DNA from: Xanthomarina spongicola
Lineage (GTDB): Bacteria; Bacteroidota; Bacteroidia; Flavobacteriales; Flavobacteriaceae
Direction: 5' to 3'
Assembly: GCF_003148645.1 (NCBI RefSeq)
Contig: NZ_QGGP01000002.1
Location: forward strand, 105,285-169,284
Length of the DNA: 64,000 nucleotides
The notes beneath the pieces are model-generated. The model made no database searches. It saw only the letters and a list, made by a program, of their open reading frames with translations, and was not told the DNA's origin. This document shows, one piece after another, positions 28,755 to 37,571 of the stretch; positions within the stretch are counted from its first letter, which is position 1, and each line of letters opens with the position of its first letter. The position numbers and the translations under genes are program-made.

Positions 28755-29244
28755 TTATTGAGAGATTATGAGAACCTGTTAACCTAAGCAAAACCTTATG
28801 TTTAATTATGATAGTCCTGTATAATTAGACTTGTATTTTTTAGTATAAGCATAATTATAATAATTATAACACCTGTTAAAATTCCTAAATTGTAATATAA
28901 ATCTACTGCTTCATAAAAAAATAACTCCTACATGAGGTTTGGTTATACTATTATGGAAACAAAAAAGGAAGTAGAGTCTATCTAGCTTCTCTGCAACATA
29001 GAACATTTTGGTAATAAGATTATGACAGATAGACTTATAAGGTTTTTAGTTTGGTATAATGGCTTGGGTAAAACTAACCTTTAAAAAAGGTAAAATATAA
29101 TTAGAAGAAATTGATTGGAAAAATAAGATTCTTGTTTTATTGAAAAAAGTGCTATTGAAAAACGTACAGATTTATTATAATTGTATTTCAGATTAAAATT
29201 AATTGAGATTCCCACCTTCGTTGGGTTGATTTAAAATAATATTT
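28755..29244 (+). other. 490 bp gap without an intact gene
   Basis: AT-rich stretch with many stops in all frames. The only coding-like trace is a 20-codon piece at 29022-29081 that resembles a transposase C-terminus (separate entry). No terminator with a T-run, RNA gene or clear promoter box stands out. Confidence 0.6.
29022..29084 (+). pseudogene. Possible remnant of an IS481/IS3-type transposase C-terminus
   Basis: An ATG at 29022 reads MTDRLIRFLVWYNGLGKTNL and then stops. The LVWYN segment preceded by a basic amphipathic helix is typical of the end of DDE integrases of the IS481/IS3 group (usually followed by RPHxSL). Flanking frames are full of stops and no inverted repeats were found. 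This is a weak call from a short match. Confidence 0.3.
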
Positions 29245-29766
29245 ATGAAAATACTAGGAATAAGCTCAAGAATCAATCATCCAGAATTTGGTAAAGGTGT
29301 TGTTACCAATGTAACTTCCAAACATTATTGGGTAACCTTTATAGAAAATGGTTTAGAAACTATTGATATTGATTCCCAATTTGAAGTGATTGAAGCTGCC
29401 GAGGATGATGTAGATACAGTTAGTTTTGCTGAAATGGAAAGCAGTTTGGTGCAAATATTAAAACGTTGGAGTGATGTTACTGAGGTAGTACATATAGCAG
29501 ACAAATGGAAAGGTGGTAAATTAATTTTAGAACCAGGAGACACGAATTTAAAATCTAGTGAAATACCTATAGAAAAATTCTTTCATAAAGTAACTATGGT
29601 TCGTGATAGATTGCGTGTTATGGAGCAAAAAATAAACTCCAGTAATCTGGAAGAGCAAGAAAAGATTGATTTGCAACAATACATAACCAGATGTTATGGC
29701 AGTTTAACCACATTTAATGTCTTGTTTAAGTTGAAAGAGCAGCAGTTTAAAGGACAGAAGAGTTAA
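29245..29766 (+). CDS. Conserved hypothetical protein with Tudor/SH3-like N-terminus
   Basis: 173 residues, no signal peptide or membrane segment. Residues 8-52 (SRINHPEFGKGVVTNV, YWVTFIENGLETI) look like a small SH3/Tudor-type barrel, the same kind of FGKG-V-V turn seen at the C-terminus of the PcrA helicase in this window. The rest is helical and charged (EKFFHKVTMVRDRLRVMEQKI), ending near a Cys-Tyr-Gly-Ser stretch. I take it as a Bacteroidota-conserved cytoplasmic protein of unknown role; RNA-polymerase or nucleic-acid contact is only a suggestion. Confidence 0.72.
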   Translation: MKILGISSRINHPEFGKGVVTNVTSKHYWVTFIENGLETIDIDSQFEVIEAAEDDVDTVSFAEMESSLVQILKRWSDVTEVVHIADKWKGGKLILEPGDTNLKSSEIPIEKFFHKVTMVRDRLRVMEQKINSSNLEEQEKIDLQQYITRCYGSLTTFNVLFKLKEQQFKGQKS

Positions 29767-29770
29767 AATA

Positions 29771-29804
29771 AAAGACTTGTTTTTTTAACTAGAAATAAGT
29801 CTTT
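29771..29804. terminator. Possible hairpin terminator between convergent genes
   Basis: AAAGACTT and AAGTCTTT are perfect inverted repeats separated by 18 bases that include a run of seven T. It lies just after the stop at 29766 and before the convergent gene ending at 29833. The long loop makes this less certain. Confidence 0.4.
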
Positions 29805-29832
29805 GAGTTTTACTTTAACAAACATCAAATAC

Positions 29833-30555
29833 CTATTCAGTTCCTATAACATCTCCCATTTCAAGACCAATAAATAAGAGTTTATGAAAGGTTGGTAATT
29901 GTGCGCCACTTTCGGTTATAGTCCAATCGCTCCATGATGCTTCAAGGCCTCCAATTGGTAAAATGTCTACCCACATTCTAAAGCTTCTAGGTTTACCTGA
30001 CTCATCTAATAACCATAAGTAAGAATCTCCAGGTGTTGTACCACCAGATGTGTAGGTTATTAAAAGTCCTTTTTCGCCATTTTTTGTAGTTGCAATTCTG
30101 CGCTCTGTACCTTCATCAAACACTTTATATGGAGCTACTAGCCAAAAAGAATCGTTATTAAAAAAGGTGGTTGCTTGTTTAATTAAATCATCGGCTTTTT
30201 CGTTATGTACCCTAAAACTATGAACAAAGGCTTTACTTTCTGACGGATTTAATAAATCTAATTCAACCTTGTAACTTTCCCATAGAACATGACAAAGGCT
30301 TTCGGTTTTGAACCACTGATAATGATGCTTCCTTTTAAAAGTCCATTCAATATAATTGGTTTTTTTATAGGCTACATAGTCTAAAGCATCTAGCATTTTA
30401 GTAGCTAAAGCATCAGCTTCAACACCTTTAATTCCAGTAGGTACATCTTCGTTATATTTAAAATAAACAAAGCCAAAAAACAGCACACTTGGTAGCGTTA
30501 AAAAAACAACAACACCAAGTACTATTTTTATAATGCGTTTTGTTTTCTTTGCCAT
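29833..30555 (-). CDS. Hypothetical membrane-anchored protein
   Basis: 240 residues. The basic N-terminus (MAKKTKRIIK) and the hydrophobic segment at about 10-30 (VLGVVVFLTLPSVLFFGFVY) anchor it in the inner membrane with the rest outside. The outer part has many Trp and aromatic residues (TNYIEWTFKRKHHYQWFK; LEASWSDWTITESGA) and a repeated beta pattern, similar in style to LolA/outer-membrane-lipoprotein-sorting folds, but no family is recognised with confidence. It stands upstream of nothing on its strand; the acpH gene is 85 bp behind its start in the same direction. Confidence 0.65.
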   Translation of the reverse strand: MAKKTKRIIKIVLGVVVFLTLPSVLFFGFVYFKYNEDVPTGIKGVEADALATKMLDALDYVAYKKTNYIEWTFKRKHHYQWFKTESLCHVLWESYKVELDLLNPSESKAFVHSFRVHNEKADDLIKQATTFFNNDSFWLVAPYKVFDEGTERRIATTKNGEKGLLITYTSGGTTPGDSYLWLLDESGKPRSFRMWVDILPIGGLEASWSDWTITESGAQLPTFHKLLFIGLEMGDVIGTE

Positions 30556-30639
30556 GTTAAGTATGGTTTGTAGGTTTATGGGAAACCGAATTTACGAAAT
30601 TAAGTACAGTTTTAGAATTTGTTTTCTATATTTTATCTT

Positions 30640-31248
30640 TCATAAGGTAGCATTTAATCTTTTTGTAATTTCTATTAATTTGATTTCTGAGAAGGCCATA
30701 AGTTCTTCAAAAAACAAGGTGAATTCATTTTCAAATTCATGATAATACTCTTTTAATTCTATAGTCGCTTTATCCATTCCTGACACGTATTTTGTACGTC
30801 TGTTCATACCTGTTAAAACCTTTTGAATGCCTTCTATACTAGCATAATTTAATAACCAATTATTTGCTATCATGAAAGGCATCATTTTCTGAGTTCGTGT
30901 AGGAAGAATTTCAAAATTAGAATTAATTAATTTATAGAAATTTTCTGTATAAATTTCTAAAGGAACCTTAGAATAATTTGCCCAGTTTTTTGCCAAAAAG
31001 TGGTCGTATAAAATATCTACAATAACACCACTATAATGACTGTAATTCTCATGAAGCCTTTTGGTGCTTTGTCTTACAATTGGATGTGCATCAGTAAAAG
31101 TATCTATTTCGCGATGGAGAAGAATGCCAATTTGTATTTCGGGTGGATAATTTTTATACTTTTTTCCTCGAATACCATCAGCCATAAAGTTACCAATGGT
31201 AATTAAATTGTTGTCTCCAGATAAATAGATATGAGCTAAATAATTCAT
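30640..31248 (-). CDS. acpH: Acyl carrier protein phosphodiesterase
   Basis: 202 residues, close to the usual 190-200. The opening MNYLAHIYLSGDN and the metal-binding HD-like stretches LLHREIDTFTDAHP and VIVDILYDHFLAKNW identify the AcpH/DUF479 family. The enzyme removes the 4'-phosphopantetheine arm from holo-ACP. It is divergent from glmM with an 85 bp gap and reads toward the membrane-anchored unknown. Confidence 0.93.
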   Translation of the reverse strand: MNYLAHIYLSGDNNLITIGNFMADGIRGKKYKNYPPEIQIGILLHREIDTFTDAHPIVRQSTKRLHENYSHYSGVIVDILYDHFLAKNWANYSKVPLEIYTENFYKLINSNFEILPTRTQKMMPFMIANNWLLNYASIEGIQKVLTGMNRRTKYVSGMDKATIELKEYYHEFENEFTLFFEELMAFSEIKLIEITKRLNATL

Positions 31249-31284
31249 TTTGTGAATTTACAAATTACTATGGAAGATTATCGA

Positions 31285-31314
31285 TTTGATTTATGATTTG
31301 TAATTGTATATTTG
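31285..31314 (+). promoter_or_regulatory. Bacteroidota-type promoter of glmM
   Basis: TTTG, 18-base spacer, TATATTTG (exact TAnnTTTG). The -7 box ends 19 bp before the glmM ATG at 31334, giving a short leader. Confidence 0.7.
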
Positions 31315-31333
31315 TTAAAACTAAAACAAGTAT

Positions 31334-32719
31334 ATGACATTAATAAAATCTATTTCTGGAATTCGAGGAACTATTGGAGGTAAAGTAGGAGATAATTTAA
31401 CACCTATTGATGCTGTAAAATTTGCTTCGGCATATGGAATTTGGCTAAAACAACAACGCAACAAAGAAAATTACAGAGTTGTTGTTGGTCGTGATGCTAG
31501 GATTTCGGGAGAAATGATACAGAATTTGGTAATGAATACACTTGTTGGTTTGGGTATTCACGTAATTGATTTGGGTTTGTCTACTACACCAACAGTTGAA
31601 ATTGCTGTGCCAATGGAACATGCAGATGGAGGTATTATTTTAACAGCTAGTCATAATCCGAAACAATGGAATGCATTAAAGCTTTTAAATGAAAAAGGAG
31701 AATTTTTAAATGGCGCAGAAGGAACTAAAATTTTAGAGATTGCAGAAAGTGATTCTATGAGTTTTTCTGATGTGGATAGCTTAGGAAAAATAACAAAAAA
31801 CAAGGCCTATATTGATATGCATATTGATGAGGTTTTAAAATTACCCTTAGTAAATAAAAATGCCATTGAAGCAGCCAATTTTAAAGTAGTAGTTGATGGT
31901 GTAAATTCTACAGGAGGCATTGCTATCCCTTTATTACTAGAGAGATTAGGAGTACATCCAGTAAAGTTATATTGTGAGCCAAATGGGCATTTTCCACATA
32001 ATCCAGAACCTTTAAAAGAGCATTTAACAGATTTATCTGAAGCTGTTGTAAATGAACGAGCTGATTTAGGTATTGTAGTCGATCCAGATGTAGATAGATT
32101 GGCTTTTATGGACGAAAAAGGTGAAATGTTTGGCGAAGAATATACGCTTGTAGCTTGTGCAGATTATGTTTTAAGTAAAACACCAGGAAATACAGTAAGT
32201 AATATGAGTTCTACTCGTGCTTTAAGAGATGTTACCGAAAAACATGGAGGGACTTATGAAGCTAGTGCAGTTGGAGAGGTTAATGTAGTAGAATTAATGA
32301 AGAAAAATAACGCCATTATTGGAGGCGAAGGGAATGGAGGTATTATTTATCCAGAATCTCATTATGGTCGTGATGCTTTGGTCGGTGTCGCCTTGTTTTT
32401 AAGTTTATTAGCCGAAAAGAGAATGAAAGTAAGTGAATTACGTGCTAGTTACCCATCTTATTTTATGAGTAAGAAGAAAATTGAATTGACGCCTGAAATT
32501 GAAGTAGATGCTATTTTAAAGCAAATGGAAGCAAAATATGCTCATGAGAAATTAACTACTATTGATGGTGTTAAAATAGATTTTTCAGACAGTTGGGTGC
32601 ATTTAAGAAAGAGTAATACAGAACCAATAATTCGTGTTTATACAGAAGCGCCAACACAACAAGAAGCCGATGATTTAGCAAATAAAATAATTGCTGAGAT
32701 TAATAAAATAAGCAATTAG
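31334..32719 (+). CDS. glmM: Phosphoglucosamine mutase
   Basis: 461 residues of the alpha-D-phosphohexomutase superfamily. It opens with ISGIRGTIGG; TASHNPKQWNALKLL holds the phospho-serine; VVDPDVDRLAFMD is the Mg2+ loop; GGEGNGGIIYP is the sugar-specificity loop; and RKSNTEPIIRVYTEA binds phosphate. It converts glucosamine-6-phosphate to glucosamine-1-phosphate for peptidoglycan and LPS. The GEGNGG loop (rather than GExSGH of E. coli GlmM) is the form seen in Bacteroidota and archaeal enzymes, and some of those also act on other hexose phosphates. Ends directly against the convergent acyltransferase gene with no gap. Confidence 0.9.
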   Translation: MTLIKSISGIRGTIGGKVGDNLTPIDAVKFASAYGIWLKQQRNKENYRVVVGRDARISGEMIQNLVMNTLVGLGIHVIDLGLSTTPTVEIAVPMEHADGGIILTASHNPKQWNALKLLNEKGEFLNGAEGTKILEIAESDSMSFSDVDSLGKITKNKAYIDMHIDEVLKLPLVNKNAIEAANFKVVVDGVNSTGGIAIPLLLERLGVHPVKLYCEPNGHFPHNPEPLKEHLTDLSEAVVNERADLGIVVDPDVDRLAFMDEKGEMFGEEYTLVACADYVLSKTPGNTVSNMSSTRALRDVTEKHGGTYEASAVGEVNVVELMKKNNAIIGGEGNGGIIYPESHYGRDALVGVALFLSLLAEKRMKVSELRASYPSYFMSKKKIELTPEIEVDAILKQMEAKYAHEKLTTIDGVKIDFSDSWVHLRKSNTEPIIRVYTEAPTQQEADDLANKIIAEINKISN

Positions 32720-33610
32720 TTATTTGAATTTTTCAGGCACTTTATCTCTGTGTTTCCATCGTTTATGAGTCCATAAGTAGTATTCTGGAGCTTCATAAAT
32801 TTGTTGTTCAAGGAGTTTCAAGAAAATATCTGTTATGTCATAATTTTCATAATCTCTTGGAGTTTTGGTAATGGTTTCTAGGGTTGCTTCATAGTAACCA
32901 CGTTTCAGTTTTTTTACTTTTAAAAAAACCACAGCCATATCTAATCTTTTGGCTAACAATTCGGCTCCTGTATGAACAGGAACTTTAATGTTCATAAACT
33001 CTTTCCAATGAAAGGCTTTGTTGTGTTTGGGTGATTGATCTGATGCAAAACCATTTATAGTTAATTCACCTTTGCTTTTCGCTCTAACTAATACCGGAAT
33101 TGTTTCTTTAGTGGTAATTAAATAGCTGTTGTATTTTGCTCGGATACGTTTTACTAAAGCATCAAAATGTTTATTTGCCAATCGTTTATAAATAGCGTAT
33201 CCTTTGTGGTTTATATATTTTTGTAGAATAAAAATCCATTCCCAACTCGCATAATGACCACACATTAAAACAATACTTTTATTCTCTTTTTCCAGTTCTA
33301 AAATTTGATTGACATTTTTATAGACAAATCTTTTTCTCATTTCATTTTCAGAAATGGTCATCGATTTAATGGATTCTACAACCATATCACATAAATGATG
33401 ATAGAATTTTTTAGTAATCCGTTTAATTTCTTTTTCAGATTTATTAGGAAAAACCAAATGTAAATTCTCATTAACTGTTTTCTTCCTATAGCCTATAATG
33501 TGGTAGATAAGCACATAAATACCATCGGAAAAAAGATAAAGCAACCTAAATGGTAAAATGGAAATAAGCCATAAAAAGGGATAAATTAAAATGTAAGCAA
33601 GAAATTGCAT
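32720..33610 (-). CDS. LpxL/HtrB-type lipid A (lysophospholipid) acyltransferase
   Basis: 296 residues. An N-terminal membrane helix (ILIYPFLWLISILPF) is followed by the acyltransferase core: LMCGHYASWEWIF contains the H-x4-(D/E) catalytic pair, and NGFASDQSPKHNKAFH plus VPVHTGAELLAKRLDM are the conserved substrate-binding stretches. It should transfer a secondary acyl chain to lipid A at the inner face of the inner membrane. The stop codon abuts the glmM stop; a TATATTTG box lies ahead of its start, and the rhomboid gene diverges from the same gap. Confidence 0.92.
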   Translation of the reverse strand: MQFLAYILIYPFLWLISILPFRLLYLFSDGIYVLIYHIIGYRKKTVNENLHLVFPNKSEKEIKRITKKFYHHLCDMVVESIKSMTISENEMRKRFVYKNVNQILELEKENKSIVLMCGHYASWEWIFILQKYINHKGYAIYKRLANKHFDALVKRIRAKYNSYLITTKETIPVLVRAKSKGELTINGFASDQSPKHNKAFHWKEFMNIKVPVHTGAELLAKRLDMAVVFLKVKKLKRGYYEATLETITKTPRDYENYDITDIFLKLLEQQIYEAPEYYLWTHKRWKHRDKVPEKFK

Positions 33611-33634
33611 GAATTAATTTTAGATTTGCAAAAA

Positions 33635-33642
33635 CAAATATA
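33635..33642 (-). promoter_or_regulatory. Promoter -7 box of the LpxL-like gene
   Basis: TATATTTG on the minus strand, 24 bp ahead of the ATG at 33610, an exact TAnnTTTG match. The -33 element is not obvious. Confidence 0.45.
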
Positions 33643-33672
33643 GGTATATTTAAAAAATAACGATTAGAATAA

Positions 33673-34323
33673 ATGGGCAATTTAAGTGTGGTGTTATTAG
33701 TGATTATTGCAGCAAATGCAATTATTTCTTTTAAGGGGTTTAACGATTTTAGTTTTTTTGAAAAATATAAATTTAATGTAGGAGCAATTGTAAGAGGAGA
33801 ACAATTTAGAATGTTCAGTTCTGGTTTTTTGCATGTAGACATGACACATTTATTTTTTAACATGTTTACACTTTATATTTTTGCAGATATTGTCTTAAGC
33901 TACTTAGGTACATTGTATTTTTTAATTGTGTATTTTGGTAGTTTGTTGTTAGGCAGTTTATTGTCTTTCTATTTTCATAAAAACGAATACCATTATAGTG
34001 CTGTTGGAGCAAGTGGAGCAGTTATGGGAATTGTTTATTCTGCAATTCTATTAAGACCTGATATGAGCCTGTATTTGTTTTTTATACCAATTCCAATTCC
34101 AGCTTATATTTTCGGCATAGGCTATTTGTTATATTCTATATATGGCATGAAAAATCAATTGGGAAATATTGGTCATGATGCTCATTTTGGAGGCGCTATT
34201 GGAGGTTATGTTATTACCTTAATTCTAGCTTCTTGGCTATTTAAAGAACATTTGTTAATGATTATATTATTAGCTATTCCAATAGTTTTATTATTTGTAC
34301 TAAAGAAAATAGGAAAGATCTAA
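33673..34323 (+). CDS. Rhomboid family intramembrane serine protease
   Basis: 216 residues with six membrane helices. HVDMTHLFFNMFTLY gives the conserved L1/TM2 His and Asn, GASGAVMGIV holds the catalytic Ser (GxSG) and HFGGAIGGYV the catalytic His. It cleaves membrane proteins within or near the bilayer; the target is unknown. Divergent from the LpxL-like gene; followed by a terminator that also serves the convergent thioredoxin gene. Confidence 0.94.
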   Translation: MGNLSVVLLVIIAANAIISFKGFNDFSFFEKYKFNVGAIVRGEQFRMFSSGFLHVDMTHLFFNMFTLYIFADIVLSYLGTLYFLIVYFGSLLLGSLLSFYFHKNEYHYSAVGASGAVMGIVYSAILLRPDMSLYLFFIPIPIPAYIFGIGYLLYSIYGMKNQLGNIGHDAHFGGAIGGYVITLILASWLFKEHLLMIILLAIPIVLLFVLKKIGKI

Positions 34324-34330
34324 AATAAAA

Positions 34331-34361
34331 AAAAAGCCTTTCATATTTGAAAGACTTTTTT
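34331..34361. terminator. Bidirectional rho-independent terminator
   Basis: AAAAAGCCTTTCA and TGAAAGACTTTTT pair around a 4-base loop with one C/A mismatch (a G-U pair on the other strand), with A and T runs on the flanks. It lies between the convergent rhomboid and thioredoxin-like genes. Confidence 0.75.
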
Positions 34362-34375
34362 GTCGATATTTTTTG

Positions 34376-35503
34376 TTAATTTAATAATTCAGCAATTTTA
34401 GCATCAAGAGCTTCACCTCTTAAATTTTTTGCAATAATATTTCCTTCGCTATCTAGAATAAAGGTTGCTGGAATAGCTTGAATATTATATTGTTTTGCTA
34501 TAGGATCGTTAAAGAAACTTAAATTAGAAACTTGATGCCAAGTTAGATTATCTTTTTCTATTGCTTCAATCCATGCTGCTTTAGCATCTTCTTGTTTTGG
34601 AGAACCATCTAATGAAACACCAATTATTTCTAGGCCTTTATCATGATATTTTTCAAAGACTTTAACCACATTCGGATTTTCTCTCCTGCATGGACCACAC
34701 CAAGCAGCCCAGAAATCTATAATAGTTACTTTTCCTTTAATATCGTATAATGAAACAGGCTCACCCTTAGGGTTTGGGGCTGTGAAATTTGGAGCTAAAT
34801 TACCAACTTCAGTTGATGAAACAGCCAACAATTCTTTTATGCTTTCTCCAAATCTACTTGATAGAACTTTTTCGGAAAAAGTATTAAATATTTCTTCAGT
34901 ATTTTTAGCAGTAATTTGTTTAGAGCGTAACATGTTTTCTAATATAGCTGCACTTGTAATTAAATTGGTGTTAGATTTAATTAGCTCAATGAATTTTTTG
35001 TTTGATGCTTCTAACATGTTATCGAATGCAGATCTAATTTCAGTCATTTTTAAAGAGTCATTGGACTCTTTAGCAACTCTATATTGTTGTCCTAATTGTG
35101 CATTCTTCATTCTTAAAACTTCAGAATCATCATAATAAATCTTTAAAAGATCGTTTTCTTTACTGCCTTTTACTACGGATTTAAGCAAACTATCTTTGTA
35201 AAAAGTGATTGTCATTTTTTCATTCTCTATAATAATTGGCATATTTCCAGCAACACCATCAATAGTAATGTAGTAGATGTCTGGTTTATCAACAGTACCT
35301 TTTAAAGTTATTTCACCTTTTTGGATAGATGTAGAGTCTATAATATTATCTTTATTATCATCAAACTTCATTAATTTTACGTTTCTATTATCTAATGATT
35401 CGTCTATAGTACCATTAATAATATAACCATTAATTGGTTGGTCTTTATTACAAGAAACAATTGTTAACGATAAAAATAAAAATGCAATAATTTGTTTTAA
35501 CAT
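34376..35503 (-). CDS. TlpA-like thiol-disulfide lipoprotein (DUF4369-thioredoxin)
   Basis: 375 residues. The lipoprotein signal ends LTIVSC. Residues 25-120 are a DUF4369-type beta domain (YIINGTIDESLDNRNVKLM), the middle is helical, and residues 235-375 are a TlpA/ResA-type thioredoxin with DFWAAWCGPCRRENP (CGPC active site) and the cis-Pro in AIPATFILD. It most likely reduces disulfides of extracytoplasmic proteins, for example in cytochrome maturation. Single minus-strand gene between a terminator and the divergent mnmE. Confidence 0.93.
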   Translation of the reverse strand: MLKQIIAFLFLSLTIVSCNKDQPINGYIINGTIDESLDNRNVKLMKFDDNKDNIIDSTSIQKGEITLKGTVDKPDIYYITIDGVAGNMPIIIENEKMTITFYKDSLLKSVVKGSKENDLLKIYYDDSEVLRMKNAQLGQQYRVAKESNDSLKMTEIRSAFDNMLEASNKKFIELIKSNTNLITSAAILENMLRSKQITAKNTEEIFNTFSEKVLSSRFGESIKELLAVSSTEVGNLAPNFTAPNPKGEPVSLYDIKGKVTIIDFWAAWCGPCRRENPNVVKVFEKYHDKGLEIIGVSLDGSPKQEDAKAAWIEAIEKDNLTWHQVSNLSFFNDPIAKQYNIQAIPATFILDSEGNIIAKNLRGEALDAKIAELLN

Positions 35504-35608
35504 GATTAAAAGGGTTTAATATTTTTTGGCAAATATAATAGTTCTAAAAAATTAAATCTGTTAAGAATAGCTTAATAAAATTGGTATTATTTTGTAGTTT
35601 CATTTTAC

Positions 35609-35616
35609 TACTTTTG
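35609..35616 (+). promoter_or_regulatory. Promoter -7 box immediately before mnmE
   Basis: TACTTTTG, an exact TAnnTTTG match, ends only 4 bp before the mnmE ATG, so the transcript would have almost no 5' leader. No clear TTG is seen at 17-20 bp upstream, so the call is tentative. Confidence 0.45.
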
Positions 35617-35620
35617 TGTT

Positions 35621-37009
35621 ATGAATCAAACAGACACCATTATAGCATTAGCAACACCTTCTGGAGCAGGAGCCATTGCTGTGATACGTTTATCTGGTAT
35701 GGATGCTATTTCAATTGCATCCAAATTATTTAAATCGATTCACAATAAAGATTTATCAGAGCAAGTAACCCATAGCATTCATTTGGGACATATTGTTGAT
35801 GGTAATAGAACTATTGATGAGGTGTTGGTGTCATTGTTTAAAAATCCACAATCTTATACAGGAGAAGATGTTGTAGAAATAAGTTGTCATGGTTCTGTAT
35901 ATATCCAGCAAGAAATTTTACAATTGTTTTTAAGAAATGGCTGTAGAATGGCTCAAGCAGGAGAGTTTACGCTTCGAGCATTTTTAAATGGGAAGTTGGA
36001 TTTAAGCCAAGCAGAAGCAGTAGCCGATTTAATTTCAAGTGATAACGAAGCTTCGCATAAAATTGCCATGCAACAGATGCGTGGTGGCTTTTCTAGTGAA
36101 ATTGCTAAGCTACGTGAAGAACTTTTAAACTTTGCATCTTTAATAGAATTAGAATTAGATTTTGCTGAAGAAGATGTTGAATTTGCAGATAGGTCCCAAT
36201 TTAAAGAATTAGTAGAACGAATAACCTTTGTTTTAAAACGCTTAATAGATTCGTTTGCAGTTGGCAATGTTATTAAAAATGGCATTCCAGTAGCTATTGT
36301 TGGAGAACCTAATGTTGGTAAATCGACTTTATTGAATGCTTTGTTAAATGAAGAACGTGCTATAGTTTCTGAAATTGCAGGAACAACAAGAGATACTATT
36401 GAAGACGAAATTTCTATAGGTGGTATTGGTTTTCGATTTATAGATACTGCAGGAATACGTGAAACAGAAGATGTTGTTGAAAGTATTGGAATTAAAAAAA
36501 CCTTTGAGAAAATAGAACAAGCCCAAGTGGTGATTTATTTGTTTGATGCTGAACAGTTTAAAATGCAAAGCTCAAAATTTAAAGTGGAGTTGGAGAAAAT
36601 AAAAAATAAATATCCACTTAAACCTTTGATAGTTATTGCAAATAAAATTGATAAGGTAGACGATATTCAAATAGCAAATATGCAGACTGAAATTCCAGAA
36701 ATTCAATTATTATCTGCAAAAACAGGTTTTGGTGTTGAGCAATTAACAAAAACGCTTTTAAATTTAATTAATACTGGAGCTCTTAGAAATAATGAGACTA
36801 TTGTTACTAATACCAGACATTACGATGCACTTCTAAAAGCATTAGAAGAAATCCAGAAAGTAAAACATGGACTTGATTCTGGAATAACTGGAGATTTATT
36901 GGCCATCGATATTCGGGAAGCGCTTTATCAATTTGGATTGATAACTGGTAATGTTACTAACGATGAACTTTTAGGAAATATTTTTGCTAATTTTTGTATC
37001 GGGAAGTAA
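35621..37009 (+). CDS. mnmE: tRNA modification GTPase MnmE
   Basis: 462 residues. The N-terminal folate-binding domain has TIIALATPSGAGAIAVIRLSG; the central helical domain has GEFTLRAFLNGKLDLSQAEAV; the inserted G domain has GEPNVGKSTLLN, EIAGTTRDT, DTAGIRE and NKID; and the chain ends FCIGK, the cysteine-containing tail of the family. With MnmG it adds carboxymethylaminomethyl groups at U34 of several tRNAs. Full length and intact. Confidence 0.97.
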   Translation: MNQTDTIIALATPSGAGAIAVIRLSGMDAISIASKLFKSIHNKDLSEQVTHSIHLGHIVDGNRTIDEVLVSLFKNPQSYTGEDVVEISCHGSVYIQQEILQLFLRNGCRMAQAGEFTLRAFLNGKLDLSQAEAVADLISSDNEASHKIAMQQMRGGFSSEIAKLREELLNFASLIELELDFAEEDVEFADRSQFKELVERITFVLKRLIDSFAVGNVIKNGIPVAIVGEPNVGKSTLLNALLNEERAIVSEIAGTTRDTIEDEISIGGIGFRFIDTAGIRETEDVVESIGIKKTFEKIEQAQVVIYLFDAEQFKMQSSKFKVELEKIKNKYPLKPLIVIANKIDKVDDIQIANMQTEIPEIQLLSAKTGFGVEQLTKTLLNLINTGALRNNETIVTNTRHYDALLKALEEIQKVKHGLDSGITGDLLAIDIREALYQFGLITGNVTNDELLGNIFANFCIGK

Positions 37010-37061
37010 CTTACTTATTTTAAACTTCTGTTAAACAAAAATTTCAGTTGTTATAATTTTG

Positions 37062-37069
37062 TATATTTG
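37062..37069 (+). promoter_or_regulatory. Probable promoter of the copper-resistance operon
   Basis: TATATTTG (exact TAnnTTTG) ends 8 bp before the ATG at 37078, the first gene of the copper cluster. It follows the mnmE stop by about 50 bp. A clear -33 TTG at standard spacing is not seen, and no regulator gene lies beside it. Confidence 0.5.
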
Positions 37070-37077
37070 ATATTCGT

Positions 37078-37491
37078 ATGAAACAAGTATTCTATAAAAT
37101 ACTATCCTTTACCATGGCTTTTGTAGTGTTAGTCTCTACGACGTCATTTACTGTTAATATGCATTATTGTGGAGGTACTTTAGTAGAAACTGCTATTTTC
37201 AATAAAGCAAAAGGTTGTGGAATGGAAATGGAAAAACCGTCTACTGATGGTTGTTCAATTACAAAGAATAATTGTTGTGATGATAAACAATTAGGGGTAG
37301 ATGGTCAAGATGAATTGCAATTATCAATTGACAAAATTTCTATTGAACAACAGGTATTTATAACTTCATTTGTTTACTCTTATATCAACCTTTTTGAAGG
37401 TTTAAACAACAATGTATCTTCGTATGATGATTACGAACCACCACTCGTCATAAGGCAAATCTTCAAGATTGACGAGACCTATTTAATTTGA
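37078..37491 (+). CDS. HYC_CC_PP family protein (metal-operon leader protein)
   Basis: 137 residues. The three motifs that name the family are all here: NMHYCGG near residues 28-34 after a signal-like hydrophobic start (FTMAFVVLVSTTSFT), NNCCDD in the middle, and YEPPLVI close to the C-terminus. These small proteins are typically found just ahead of CusA/CzcA-type pumps in Bacteroidota and are probably periplasmic or membrane-held with a metal-binding Cys/His cluster; exact role unknown. It is the first gene of a six-gene same-strand run. Confidence 0.88.
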   Translation: MKQVFYKILSFTMAFVVLVSTTSFTVNMHYCGGTLVETAIFNKAKGCGMEMEKPSTDGCSITKNNCCDDKQLGVDGQDELQLSIDKISIEQQVFITSFVYSYINLFEGLNNNVSSYDDYEPPLVIRQIFKIDETYLI

Positions 37492-37512
37492 TTTTTAAAC
37501 AATAGACTATGC

Positions 37513-37571
37513 TATCCTATAACTGTTATGTTATAAGGATACTTTGCTGTATTCGGTGTTTTCTTAACACC
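37513..37571 (+). promoter_or_regulatory. Two consecutive hairpins ahead of the cusA-like gene
   Basis: TATCCTATAAC pairs with GTTATAAGGATA (one bulge, 6-base loop, 37513-37541), and GGTGTT pairs with AACACC (5-base loop, 37555-37571). They fill most of the 109 bp between the leader gene and the RND pump gene. They lack a long T-run, so a processing, stability or attenuation role is more likely than full termination. Confidence 0.4.
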
